NCBI GenBank assembly: GCA_934633695.1
Contig: CAKTYT010000002.1
Coordinates: 124,001 to 188,000, forward strand
Direction: 5' to 3'
From: an uncultured Clostridia bacterium
GTDB taxonomy: Bacteria; Bacillota; Clostridia; Christensenellales; CAG-138
DNA length: 64,000 bases
Positions 1 to 7,666 of this stretch are shown here, in pieces. Both the position numbers and the translations under genes were made by a program. Each line of letters begins with the position of its first letter. Position 1 is the first letter of the stretch. A model generated the notes under the pieces. That model did no database searches and was not told where the DNA came from. It saw nothing but the letters and a program-made list of their open reading frames with translations.

Positions 1-230
1 GCAATGAACAGCCCAAGAAAGCTGAAAATGAAAGTGCGAATTATTTTGCAATATTTTCTTTTTCGTTTCTCATCTTTTTCGCACACTCTCTTTGCCATTC
101 CCTTTCCCCGCCTCTTTTTACCGATCCGCTCCTGCTGCTTTTCGGAAGTTTTATTTTCATCGTTTACGGGAGCTTTTCTTTTCCCTTCTCTGATTTTTAA
201 TTTTGCAAGTAGTTTATCAAACAGTTTCAA
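1..230 (-). CDS. N-terminal part of a basic, membrane-anchored protein (runs off left edge)
   Basis: An open minus-strand frame of 76 codons starts at a TTG at 230 and leaves the window at base 1 without a stop. An AGAAGG ribosome site lies about 10 bases before the TTG; no better in-frame start exists. The first ~60 residues are very rich in Lys, Arg and Glu, then a hydrophobic stretch begins (IIRTFIFSFLGLFI). This layout, a charged cytoplasmic tail followed by one signal-anchor helix, is common in class A penicillin-binding proteins and LytR-CpsA-Psr proteins, but the catalytic part is outside the window, so the function is unknown. The plus-strand frame over the same bases is T-rich and looks like its shadow. 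Confidence 0.5.
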   Translation of the reverse strand, partial: MKLFDKLLAKLKIREGKRKAPVNDENKTSEKQQERIGKKRRGKGMAKRVCEKDEKRKRKYCKIIRTFIFSFLGLFI

Positions 231-350
231 GACGCACCAACCTTCTTTCAAAAATTCCCTCACTGAACAATTTTGACGTTAGCTTTCGTCTTTTACCGAC
301 AAAATATGCGGAAAGTGCCGTCGAAACGGCTCAATTTTTCAAAAAAGGGC

Positions 351-379
351 TTGACAAAAGTCCGAAATCGGACTATAAT
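351..379 (+). promoter_or_regulatory. Sigma-A promoter of the MarR-MATE operon
   Basis: TTGACA at 351-356 and TATAAT at 374-379 are both perfect consensus boxes with a 17-base spacer. The spacer is almost wholly occupied by the first operator palindrome, so bound repressor would block RNA polymerase directly. Confidence 0.85.
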
Positions 380-401
380 GCTTTTCCGTCCGAAATCGGA
401 C
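359..401 (+). promoter_or_regulatory. Twin palindromic operators for the MarR regulator
   Basis: The palindrome GTCCGA-AA-TCGGAC occurs twice, at 360-373 and at 388-401. The first lies between the -35 and -10 boxes (with one extra pair, AGTCCGA/TCGGACT, at 359-374). The second lies just past the -10 box, around the likely transcription start. The copies are identical over 14 bases and 28 bases apart centre to centre. Their place immediately before a MarR gene makes autorepression the natural reading. Confidence 0.8.
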
Positions 402-424
402 TTTCTTGAGGAGGTGAGAATAGA

Positions 425-883
425 ATGAACAATTCGAATGACGATAGTTCGAATCGTCTGACACAGTACAACAAAATACTGAAAAGCAGCGATGAAATTT
501 ATCGCAGAACAGCAAAATCACTCGGCATACCGGAATGCACTTTCTGGATCTACTACACATTAAGAGTTGAAACACATCCGCTGACACAGAGTGACATACG
601 CAAATTTCTGCTTCAGCCAAAACAGACTGTAAATTCTGCTCTTAAAAACCTTGAATCGGAGGGTGAGATTGAGTTCGTTCCTCAAACAGGACGTGCAAAA
701 ACAATTCAACTGACCTCTTTGGGCCTTGAACGTGCCTCAAAAGCCGTTGACGGAGTAATTGCGGCTGAAAGGGAAGCTCTCGGGTCTCTCAGCGACGAAG
801 AATTTCTCGCTTTTTTGCAGGCGTTTCGCAAGTTCAATTCAGTATTAAGGGAAAAAATTAAATTCATAGCTAAAGAAGGTTAA
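425..883 (+). CDS. MarR family transcriptional regulator
   Basis: A 152-residue winged-helix protein of usual MarR length. The centre has the recognition region (LTQSDIRKFLLQPKQTVNSALKNL), followed by the wing (EGEIEFVPQTGRAKTIQLT) and a long C-terminal dimerisation helix. A GAGGAGGTGAG ribosome site precedes the ATG. It is the first gene of a two-gene operon with a MATE pump starting 4 bases after its stop, and two palindromes overlap its promoter. MarR proteins usually lose DNA binding when a small ligand binds, so this is likely a drug-responsive repressor of itself and the pump. The ligand is unknown. Confidence 0.88.
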   Translation: MNNSNDDSSNRLTQYNKILKSSDEIYRRTAKSLGIPECTFWIYYTLRVETHPLTQSDIRKFLLQPKQTVNSALKNLESEGEIEFVPQTGRAKTIQLTSLGLERASKAVDGVIAAEREALGSLSDEEFLAFLQAFRKFNSVLREKIKFIAKEG

Positions 884-887
884 AAAA

Positions 888-2222
888 ATGAATATTAGTT
901 TATCAGAACATTTTACTTACAAAAAACTCCTTCGTTTCTGTCTCCCGTCGATAATAATGATGGTTTTTACCTCCATTTACGGTGTCGTAGATGGTTTCTT
1001 CGTTTCAAATTATGTCGGCAAAACTCCATTTGCTGCAATAAATCTTATCATGCCATTCCTGATGATTCTCGGCGGAATAGGCTTCATGATAGGCACGGGC
1101 GGCAGTGCATTGGTCGCAAAAACTCTCGGTGAGGGCAAGAAGGATACTGCAAACCGTTATTTCACCATGATGATTCTTCTGACAGTCTGGCTCGGCATCG
1201 CACTTACCGTCATCGGCATTATCTTCATACGTCCGGTTGCAATCCTCTTAGGAGCGAATGACGCTATGATTGAAGATTGTGTTGTTTACGGCAGGATAAT
1301 CCTTGCATTCAACACGGCCTTTATGCTGCAAAATGTATTTCAAAGTTTTTTAATTACTGCTGAAAAGCCAAAACTTGGTCTTCTTGCAACCGTTGCAGCG
1401 GGCGTTGCAAACATGGTGCTTGATGCACTTTTCATTGCCGTTTTCAAGTGGGGAGTTGCAGGTGCGGCACTCGCAACCGGCATAAGTCAATGTGTCGGCG
1501 GAATCCTGCCACTTATTTACTTTATTCGTCCGAATACAAGTCTTTTAAGGCTCGCACGGACGAAAATGGAGCTTAAACCGCTTCTCGGAGCCTGTGCAAA
1601 CGGTTCATCCGAGCTCATGAGCAACATTGCCACATCCCTCGTCAGCATCCTCTACAACTTTCAGCTCATGCAATTTGCAGGCGAAGATGGTGTTTCTGCC
1701 TACGGTGTATTGATGTATGTTCAGTTCATCTTTGTTTCCATATACATAGGTTATGCGATAGGCTCTGCCCCGATAGTCAGCTACCATTACGGTGCGGGCA
1801 ATCACGCAGAATTGAAAAATATGTTTAGAAAGAGCCTTTTCATCGTTGGAACATCAGGGGTTGTCTTAACGCTGCTTGCAAACTTTCTGTCGTCCCCCCT
1901 TGCAAAGGTGTTTGTCGGCTACGACGCAGCACTGTACGACTTGACCCGTCATGCGTTCAAAATTTTCTCGCTCTCGTTCCTGCTTGCGGGTTTTAACATA
2001 TTTGCCTCATCTTTTTTCACTGCACTGAACAACGGCGGAGTCTCGGCTGCAATCTCTTTTCTTAGAACGCTCGTGTTTCAGACACTCAGTGTTATCGCCC
2101 TTCCGATTATTTTCGGCGGTATCGACGGGATATGGTGGGCAATAGCGGCCGCTGAAGTTTTTGCAGCGATAATTTCGCTTGTATTCCTTGTTGCAAAGCG
2201 TAAGAAATATCAGTACATTTGA
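888..2222 (+). CDS. MATE family efflux transporter
   Basis: A 444-residue integral membrane protein with about 12 hydrophobic helices in two similar halves, as in MATE drug/sodium or drug/proton antiporters. The first half carries the family signature near the N-terminus (LRFCLPSIIMMVFTSIYGVVD) and the GTGGSALVAKTLGEG loop after helix 2. It most resembles the MepA-like branch of Firmicutes, which is often linked to a MarR regulator. It starts 4 bases after the regulator stop, with the AAGAAGG ribosome site inside the regulator's last codons, so the two are co-translated. It probably exports toxic cations or antibiotics; the substrate cannot be told from sequence. Confidence 0.88.
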   Translation: MNISLSEHFTYKKLLRFCLPSIIMMVFTSIYGVVDGFFVSNYVGKTPFAAINLIMPFLMILGGIGFMIGTGGSALVAKTLGEGKKDTANRYFTMMILLTVWLGIALTVIGIIFIRPVAILLGANDAMIEDCVVYGRIILAFNTAFMLQNVFQSFLITAEKPKLGLLATVAAGVANMVLDALFIAVFKWGVAGAALATGISQCVGGILPLIYFIRPNTSLLRLARTKMELKPLLGACANGSSELMSNIATSLVSILYNFQLMQFAGEDGVSAYGVLMYVQFIFVSIYIGYAIGSAPIVSYHYGAGNHAELKNMFRKSLFIVGTSGVVLTLLANFLSSPLAKVFVGYDAALYDLTRHAFKIFSLSFLLAGFNIFASSFFTALNNGGVSAAISFLRTLVFQTLSVIALPIIFGGIDGIWWAIAAAEVFAAIISLVFLVAKRKKYQYI

Positions 2223-2243
2223 TATCCGTCCAGAAATAAAGAA

Positions 2244-2280
2244 ACACAGATGCCGGTCGTTTTTCGACCGGCATCTGTGT
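2244..2280. terminator. Strong 16-bp hairpin between convergent genes
   Basis: A perfect inverted repeat of 16 bases (2244-2259 with 2265-2280) closes a five-T loop between the MATE gene and the convergent BlaI-like gene. The minus-strand side is followed by a T-rich stretch, so it best fits a terminator for the BlaI-like gene and may serve both directions. Confidence 0.75.
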
Positions 2281-2311
2281 CAATGTTGGGTTGGTGTTTT
2301 AAAAACACTGA

Positions 2312-2689
2312 TTATTTCATTTCTGCGATTGCCTTTTCGATTTCAGCAATGTCTTCAGCACTGCACTTGCCCATCTTCTTCATAGCTCTGATGAAGTCTG
2401 CGATGGAAGCACCCTTGGTGCCATCGAACAGCTGACCGCGGCATTCTGCAACGTATTCAGCACGGGTAAGCAGGGGGAGATATTCGAAGGAGCGAACTCT
2501 CTTGCTTACGACTTCGATGAATCCCTTCATGTGAAGGCGATTTACGAAAGTCTGAACAGTCTGATAGGTCCAGTCATGGCCCTGTACTGCCTGCCAAATG
2601 TCGGTGATGATAACGGGCTTACCTGCGTTCCAGATAATCTCCATTACTTCGAGTTCTGCGGGGGAAACGTCTTTAATGATCATGGTCAT
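2312..2689 (-). CDS. BlaI/MecI/CopY family transcriptional repressor
   Basis: A 125-residue protein of the penicillinase-repressor family. The N-terminal winged helix begins with the characteristic LSPAELEVM-like start (here VSPAELEVMEIIWNAGKPV), then WTYQTVQTFVNRLHMKGF, which is the recognition helix region. The C-terminal ~40 residues form the dimerisation helices. Family members repress beta-lactamase or copper genes and are usually cleaved by a BlaR1/MecR1 sensor protease, but no such gene or beta-lactamase is next to it. It appears monocistronic. An AGAGAGG ribosome site precedes the ATG. Confidence 0.85.
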   Translation of the reverse strand: MTMIIKDVSPAELEVMEIIWNAGKPVIITDIWQAVQGHDWTYQTVQTFVNRLHMKGFIEVVSKRVRSFEYLPLLTRAEYVAECRGQLFDGTKGASIADFIRAMKKMGKCSAEDIAEIEKAIAEMK

Positions 2690-2717
2690 TACCTCTCTCT
2701 TGTTTTTTGATGAGCTA

Positions 2718-2746
2718 ATTATACACCATTAAAGCACTATTATCAA
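2718..2746 (-). promoter_or_regulatory. Sigma-A promoter of the BlaI-like gene
   Basis: On the minus strand TTGATA (2746-2741) and TATAAT (2723-2718) are separated by 17 bases. The -10 region overlaps TGTATAATTAG, which contains a TGTA element like half of a BlaI/MecI operator (TACA/TGTA), so autorepression is possible. Confidence 0.7.
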
Positions 2747-2840
2747 TATCTGAAACCGCATTTTTAAAGAAAATTCACCCTTTTTTTGAAATTTTCTTAT
2801 TTCGTACATATTTGTGTCACAATTTAGACACATTTCTCGG

Positions 2841-3614
2841 TTAAACGTACTTACGCATTCTTGTTAATGCGGATTTTTCGAGTCTGCTGACCTGTGCCTG
2901 ACTGATTCCAATTTCCTCTGCAACTTCAGTTTGCGTTTTTCCACTGAAAAAACGGAGCTGCAAAATGCGTCTCTCCCTTTCGGAAAGCTTGCTCAAGCCA
3001 TCCTCAATGGCAATACTGTTGAGCCACTTGTCGGTGTCAGCAGATTCATCCTTAATCTGATCGACAATGTATACTGCATCGCCGTCATCTCTGAATATCG
3101 GCTCATGAAGCGAAATCGGATCGCTTATTGCATCGAGAGCAAAAACGACCTCTGATTCAGGAACGCCAAGCTCTCTTGCTATGTCCTCCATTCTCGGTTC
3201 AACACCCTTTTCGTCTATAAGCTTGTTGCGAACCTGCATTGCATGATACGCGAGGTCTCGGAGGGACCTGCTGACACGAATCGCACTGTTATCCCGTAGG
3301 AAGCGTCTTATTTCACCGATTATCATCGGCACTGCATAGGTTGAAAAGCGGACATTATGCCCTGTATCAAAGTTGTCAAGTGCCTTTATAAGACCTATGC
3401 AGCCCACCTGAAACAAATCATCCATTTGTTCACCCCTGTTCACAAAACGCTGTATAACGCTCAGTACGAGCCTCAGGTTGCTGTTGAGAAATCTCTCTCT
3501 TGCTTCTTCATCGCCGGATTTTGCCTCAGCAAGAAGTGCCATGCTCTCCTTGTAACTGAGTTTTGGAAGTTTCGCCGTATCGACGCCGCAGATTTCAACT
3601 TTATTGATAGCCAT
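2841..3614 (-). CDS. sigG: Sporulation sigma factor SigG
   Basis: A 257-residue sigma-70 family protein almost certainly equal to forespore-specific sigma G. It has the diagnostic N-terminus NKVEICGVDTAKLPKL, region 2 (NLRLVLSVIQRFVNRGEQMDDLFQVG), the core-binding stretch FSTYAVPMIIGEIRRFLRDN, and a region 4 helix-turn-helix (KTQTEVAEEIGISQAQVSRLEK). Sigma G drives late forespore genes such as those for small acid-soluble proteins and germinant receptors. The start is placed at the second in-frame ATG (3614), about 11 bases after an AAAGGATGG site; the upstream ATG at 3629 lies inside that site. It stands alone, not beside sigE and spoIIGA as in Bacillus. It implies the organism makes endospores or descends from one that did. 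Confidence 0.93.
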   Translation of the reverse strand: MAINKVEICGVDTAKLPKLSYKESMALLAEAKSGDEEARERFLNSNLRLVLSVIQRFVNRGEQMDDLFQVGCIGLIKALDNFDTGHNVRFSTYAVPMIIGEIRRFLRDNSAIRVSRSLRDLAYHAMQVRNKLIDEKGVEPRMEDIARELGVPESEVVFALDAISDPISLHEPIFRDDGDAVYIVDQIKDESADTDKWLNSIAIEDGLSKLSERERRILQLRFFSGKTQTEVAEEIGISQAQVSRLEKSALTRMRKYV

Positions 3615-3670
3615 TGCAGTTGTGTCCATCCTTTCTGAAATTCGGGGCGTTCTTCACGACCCTATAACCT

Positions 3671-3700
3671 AAGAATGGTTAAAACTGCAAATTTTTATTC
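3671..3700 (-). promoter_or_regulatory. Candidate sigma-G/F-type promoter of sigG
   Basis: Minus-strand GAATA (3700-3696) and CATTCTT (3677-3671) are 18 bases apart. This matches the published sigma-G consensus GMATR-N18-CATNMTA in all but one position of the -10 box. It lies ~40 bases before the sigG reading frame, as expected for forespore autoregulation. No good sigma-A promoter was seen there. Confidence 0.45.
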
Positions 3701-3798
3701 TGTCAGAAATTGGCGTTGATTTGGTTTTTTCGTTGTAACTTGTCCGTTTTGCCAAATATCGTCAATCAAACAACAAAACAGCCGATATTTTTATGCGT

Positions 3799-4626
3799 TT
3801 ATTTTGTGAATTTCCCCGTCTTTCTGCATAGGACTGTCTCCAATGCCGATACGGCATAATACATCAAGGCTGCAAGCACGCAGAGAATAACTATCGATGC
3901 CATAACAAGGTCAAGTTTAAACACCTGACCGCCGTAAACTATTAAGTACCCAAGTCCGGCTTTTGAGACGAGGTATTCTCCGACGATAACACCTACCCAG
4001 CTCATTCCGACGCTGAGTTTCAACGCACTCATTATCGTTGGGACCGAGGCAGGGAGTACGACCTTCAAAAAAGTCTGCGTTTTGCTCGCTCCAAGCGTTC
4101 GCATCAAAAGCTGTCTGTCACTTGAAATCTCCGTAAACCCCGTCAGAACCGTCATTGTTGTGACGATTGTTGAAATCAGAAGTGCCATAACAATTATTGC
4201 TTCCATCCCCGCTCCAACCCAAACGATAAGAATCGGACCGAGAGCAATTTTCGGCAATGCATTGAGAACCACCATGTACGGATCAAGAATTTTCGACAGT
4301 GTCGGACTCCACCACATCAGTATTGCGGCAAACGTACCAAGTGCAGTACCGATAAGGAAACCCGCAGCCGTTTCCGCAGCGGTAACTCCGATGTGCAGCA
4401 TAAGCTCACCGCTCGAATAGAGCCTTGCAATCGTCTCGGCAACTCGCGAAGGACTGCTGATAATGAATGTGTTTATAAATCCGAGTCTGCCGGCTCCTTC
4501 CCAAATAATTATGAAAGCAGCAAGCAGTGCAAGCTGCATTGTCTTTACGAATTGCTTTTGTCTGTTCAGTTTTTTCAGGTAAATGAGATGTTCAGTTGAA
4601 AATCCGATTTCAGTTGAAGCTTTCAT
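3799..4626 (-). CDS. ABC importer permease, NitT/TauT (SsuC/TauC-like) family
   Basis: A 275-residue inner-membrane permease with about six helices. The family's EAA-type loop lies around residues 170-195 (LMRTLGASKTQTFLKVVLPASVPTIMSALKLSVGMSW), where the ATPase docks. The homologues move sulfonates, taurine, nitrate or thiamine/riboflavin precursors. Its start overlaps the end of the ATPase gene by 17 bases, so the two are co-translated. The usual third component, a lipoprotein substrate-binding protein, is not adjacent, so the substrate cannot be predicted. Confidence 0.85.
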   Translation of the reverse strand: MKASTEIGFSTEHLIYLKKLNRQKQFVKTMQLALLAAFIIIWEGAGRLGFINTFIISSPSRVAETIARLYSSGELMLHIGVTAAETAAGFLIGTALGTFAAILMWWSPTLSKILDPYMVVLNALPKIALGPILIVWVGAGMEAIIVMALLISTIVTTMTVLTGFTEISSDRQLLMRTLGASKTQTFLKVVLPASVPTIMSALKLSVGMSWVGVIVGEYLVSKAGLGYLIVYGGQVFKLDLVMASIVILCVLAALMYYAVSALETVLCRKTGKFTK

Positions 4627-5383
4627 TTTGCATCATCACCTTCCAAACTTCGTTGAAATAGTCCTTAAACAGCGGCGAACTCCGTCTTTCAAGCGGCGTT
4701 TCTCCAGGCAGATCCACTTTGATTTCACGCATGATTGTTGCCGGACGTGAAGTCAGTATGATTATCCTGTCGCTCATGGAAACTGCTTCTGAGATATCAT
4801 GCGTTACCAATACTGCCGTATAACCGCCATGCTTGATTATCGAATGCACCTCATCGGCAAGCAATAGCCTTGTTTGATAGTCAAGAGCAGAAAACGGCTC
4901 ATCGAGCAGCAGCAGTTTCGGCTTGAAAACGAGAGTTCTTATCAAAGCGACTTTCTGCCTCATTCCTCCCGACAGCTGTCTCGGATAGTGTTCTGAAAAC
5001 TCGAAAAGACCATATTTTTCGATAAGCTCCTCCGCATAGGAGCGTGTTTTTTTACTGAGCTTGTGTTTAACTTCAAGTCCAAGTAAAACATTTCCCTCGA
5101 TCGTTCTCCAATCAAGCAGGCTATCCGTTTGCAGCATATAACCGATATCCGATGTTGCAGGTTCCGGCCTTGCCCCAAGGACGCGGACTTCCCCGCTGCT
5201 CGCCTCAGAGATTCCCGCCAGCATTGACAATATACTCGTTTTTCCACATCCCGACGGACCAACAAGTGAAATGAATTCTCCTTCCTTTACATTAAAGCTG
5301 ATCCCACTGACTGCAAGCGTTTCCGCACGGGGTTCATGATAAATGAGACTTACATCGTCCAGGCGTGCGATTACTTTGTTCAT
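4610..5383 (-). CDS. ABC importer ATP-binding protein, NitT/TauT (SsuB/TauB-like) family
   Basis: A 257-residue nucleotide-binding subunit. Visible motifs are Walker A (GPSGCGKTS), Q-loop (YMLQTDSLLDW, where the extra residues are typical of the nitrate/sulfonate branch), signature LSGGMRQKV, Walker B LLLLDEPFSALD and the H-loop VTHDISEA. The ATG at 5383 is used because GGAGGG sits a correct 6 bases before it; the longer GTG start lies inside that site. It powers the permease encoded next. Upstream (5384-5540) there is no binding-protein gene, only non-coding sequence with a run of ten C. Confidence 0.88.
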   Translation of the reverse strand: MNKVIARLDDVSLIYHEPRAETLAVSGISFNVKEGEFISLVGPSGCGKTSILSMLAGISEASSGEVRVLGARPEPATSDIGYMLQTDSLLDWRTIEGNVLLGLEVKHKLSKKTRSYAEELIEKYGLFEFSEHYPRQLSGGMRQKVALIRTLVFKPKLLLLDEPFSALDYQTRLLLADEVHSIIKHGGYTAVLVTHDISEAVSMSDRIIILTSRPATIMREIKVDLPGETPLERRSSPLFKDYFNEVWKVMMQNESFN

Positions 5384-5481
5384 ATTTCCCTCCACAATAG
5401 ATTTGGCAGTTCCTGTCCTTTTCTACATTAAAATATTCAGCTTATTCTAAAAAGGGGACAATCTCACGGTAAAATGGACGT

Positions 5482-5491
5482 CCCCCCCCCC
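5482..5491. repeat. Homopolymer run of ten C
   Basis: Ten consecutive C (G on the minus strand) lie about 100 bases before the ABC importer operon. It lies in its probable leader or promoter region. Such runs slip in replication and in sequencing, so its length may be variable or wrong. Confidence 0.7.
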
Positions 5492-5540
5492 ACTCGCCTC
5501 ACCGGCTGCGGAAGTATTTTAGTTTCGCATGCAATTATGC

Positions 5541-5569
5541 AGAAATAAAAAAGCCATTGTAAAGGCTTT
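5541..5569 (-). terminator. Rho-independent terminator of the DUF1858 gene
   Basis: On the minus strand AAAGCC-loop-GGCTTT is followed by a T-rich tail (TTTTATTTCT), ~40 bases after the stop of the DUF1858 gene. Confidence 0.7.
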
Positions 5570-5611
5570 CCTGCTCTTCACAACAGCTTCGTTCATTATG
5601 TTGTCGTTTGA

Positions 5612-5812
5612 CTATTTGTTCTTAAGGTAATCGTTGATCTGATTGACAAGTGCATCACAGTCAATGCCGTGTACGCCGCAAGCCTGCTCAAGGTTTTCGC
5701 CGCTTGCCATTACACAGCCGAGGCAGTGCATACCGCTGCCCATGAGGATGGCTGCAATATTGCGGTCAACGTTAAGAACCTCTTCAATGGTCATTTTCTT
5801 GTTAATTTCCAT
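5612..5812 (-). CDS. DUF1858 (hybrid-cluster-protein-associated redox disulfide) domain protein
   Basis: A complete 66-residue stand-alone DUF1858 protein. It begins MEINKKMTIEEVLN and has the family's helix-loop with two cysteines in MHCLGCVMASGE (near residues 29 and 32, a CxxC pair) and a third Cys in QACGVHG. The domain is widespread in anaerobes and proposed to be a redox disulfide carrier; the partner is unknown. A GGAG ribosome site precedes the ATG. It follows CTP synthase by 35 bases and may be co-transcribed with it. A terminator lies just downstream. Confidence 0.85.
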   Translation of the reverse strand: MEINKKMTIEEVLNVDRNIAAILMGSGMHCLGCVMASGENLEQACGVHGIDCDALVNQINDYLKNK

Positions 5813-5847
5813 AGTAGTATCTCCTTTATCTTTGCCGTTTGGCTTTA

Positions 5848-7458
5848 TTATTTATTCTGCCCTTCAAGAGCAGCTTTTATGAAGCCCTTGAAGATCGGGT
5901 GTGCCGCATCCGGTCTGGACTTGAGTTCGGGGTGGAACTGCACGCCGATGAACCACGGATGGTTCCCAAGCTCAATTATCTCTGCAAGCCCGCGTCTTGG
6001 GTTCCAACCTGTGAATTTCATTCCGTTCGCTTCAAAGTCGGCAAGGAATTCGTTATTGAACTCATACCTGTGACGATGACGCTCGTGCACTTCCTGTTTT
6101 CCGTACATCTGCATCGCAAGACTACCCTCAACAAGGCGGCAGGTGTAGCTGCCCAGGCGGAGTGTTCCGCCAATCCTTTCGAGGTTATTTACCTGGTCTT
6201 CCATGAGGTCAATAACAGGGTGTTTTGTATTGAAATCCACCTCTTTTGAGTGTGCGTCGGTCCAACCGAGAATATGCCTTGCATACTCTATAACTGCAAT
6301 CTGCATACCAAGGCAAATGCCGAAATAAGGAATATTGCGTTCACGTGCATATCTTGCGGCAATCATCATGCCCTCAAGTCCCCTTTCGCCAAAACCACCG
6401 GGAACGAGAATACCGTTTGCACCTGCCAAAATCTCTTCAGGATTGCCCTTTTCAAGGTCTTCGGCAGCAATCCACTTGATGTTTACCCTGCAATTGTTCG
6501 CAATACCGCTGTGACGGAGGGCTTCGGCAACGGAGAGGTATGCATCGTGAAGCTCCACATACTTTCCGACGAGAGCAATGGTGCATTCGTGGCCGGGATT
6601 AATGTCACTTTCAACCATTGCACGCCATTCGGCGAGGTCGGGTTCACGCTGTTCAAGGCCGAGTTTGGAAAGAACAACTCTGCACAGACCCCTTTCTTCA
6701 AGCATGAGGGGAACTTCATACAAAGAGCGTGCATTGAGATTCTCGATAACGCAGTCCTCTGCGACATTGCAGAAAAGACCGATTTTACTCCTGATGCTGC
6801 GGTCAACGGGATAATCGCTCCTGCAAACAAGGACATCGGGCTGAATACCTATGCTCTGCAACTCTTTAACGGAGTGCTGAGTGGGTTTCGTCTTAAGTTC
6901 TCCCGATGCGGAGAGATAGGGAATCAATGTGACATGGATAAAGCAGCACTGATTGCTTTCAAGCTGAGTTTTAAGCTGTCTGATGGACTCAAGAAAAGGC
7001 TGAGATTCGATGTCGCCGACAGTACCGCCGATTTCGACTATCATAATATCAGGCTGAATCTTCTGGACAGCTCTTCTGATACGCAGCTTTATTTCGTCCG
7101 TGATGTGGGGGATAACCTGAACCGTACCTCCTTGGTATCCGCCTCTGCGCTCCCTGTCGAGTACAGCCGAATAAATCTGCCCTGTGGTTGTGTTGTTAAG
7201 CTTTGTGAGGTCTTCGTTGATAAAACGTTCGTAATGACCGATATCAAGGTCAGTCTCCGCACCGTCTTCCGTAACGAAAACTTCGCCATGCTGGTAAGGG
7301 TTCATCGTGCCGGGGTCAACATTGAGGTATGGATCCAGTTTCATTATCGATACACTGTATCCTCTGGCCTTAAGGAGTCTGCCGAGTGCCGCCGCCGTTA
7401 TACCCTTGCCAAGGGATGAAACAACACCCCCGGTAACAAAAATCAGCTTGCTGTCCAT
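5848..7458 (-). CDS. pyrG: CTP synthase
   Basis: A 536-residue enzyme of the usual length that makes CTP from UTP, ATP and glutamine in the cytoplasm. The N-terminal synthase domain begins TGGVVSSLGKGI (P-loop-like) and includes LDPYLNVDPGTMNP and the IEIGGTVGDIES region. The C-terminal class I glutaminase domain carries the nucleophile in FGICLGMQ and the catalytic His/Glu pair in VQFHPEL. All key residues are intact. AAAGGAA lies upstream of the ATG. It is followed by the DUF1858 gene. Confidence 0.97.
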   Translation of the reverse strand: MDSKLIFVTGGVVSSLGKGITAAALGRLLKARGYSVSIMKLDPYLNVDPGTMNPYQHGEVFVTEDGAETDLDIGHYERFINEDLTKLNNTTTGQIYSAVLDRERRGGYQGGTVQVIPHITDEIKLRIRRAVQKIQPDIMIVEIGGTVGDIESQPFLESIRQLKTQLESNQCCFIHVTLIPYLSASGELKTKPTQHSVKELQSIGIQPDVLVCRSDYPVDRSIRSKIGLFCNVAEDCVIENLNARSLYEVPLMLEERGLCRVVLSKLGLEQREPDLAEWRAMVESDINPGHECTIALVGKYVELHDAYLSVAEALRHSGIANNCRVNIKWIAAEDLEKGNPEEILAGANGILVPGGFGERGLEGMMIAARYARERNIPYFGICLGMQIAVIEYARHILGWTDAHSKEVDFNTKHPVIDLMEDQVNNLERIGGTLRLGSYTCRLVEGSLAMQMYGKQEVHERHRHRYEFNNEFLADFEANGMKFTGWNPRRGLAEIIELGNHPWFIGVQFHPELKSRPDAAHPIFKGFIKAALEGQNK

Positions 7459-7666
7459 GATTGTTTACGACTATTCCTTTCAATTTCGTTATCGTCAAGC
7501 GACACTCTTTACGAACACCGCTCCCGTTTTTTTAATGAGACAACTGCCGACTGTGGTACAGGCAATTATCACCCATGATTATTATAATGAATTCTGCCGC
7601 TGTTTCAAGCCCTTCTTCAAAAATAGACGATATAATCATCGAAAAAAGCAAGTCTTTGGTGAAAAT

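Noticed and set aside
4..276. Plus-strand 90-codon frame at the left edge
   Set aside because: Phe/Leu/Ser-rich translation from T-rich DNA; the minus strand has a better frame with ribosome site and a signal-anchor pattern.
5384..5540. Possible riboswitch before the ABC importer
   Set aside because: No TPP, cobalamin or FMN signature was recognised in this stretch.
6250..7419. 389-codon open frame on the plus strand
   Set aside because: It is fully antisense to the conserved pyrG gene, has no ribosome site and its translation shows no family pattern; a shadow of codon bias.
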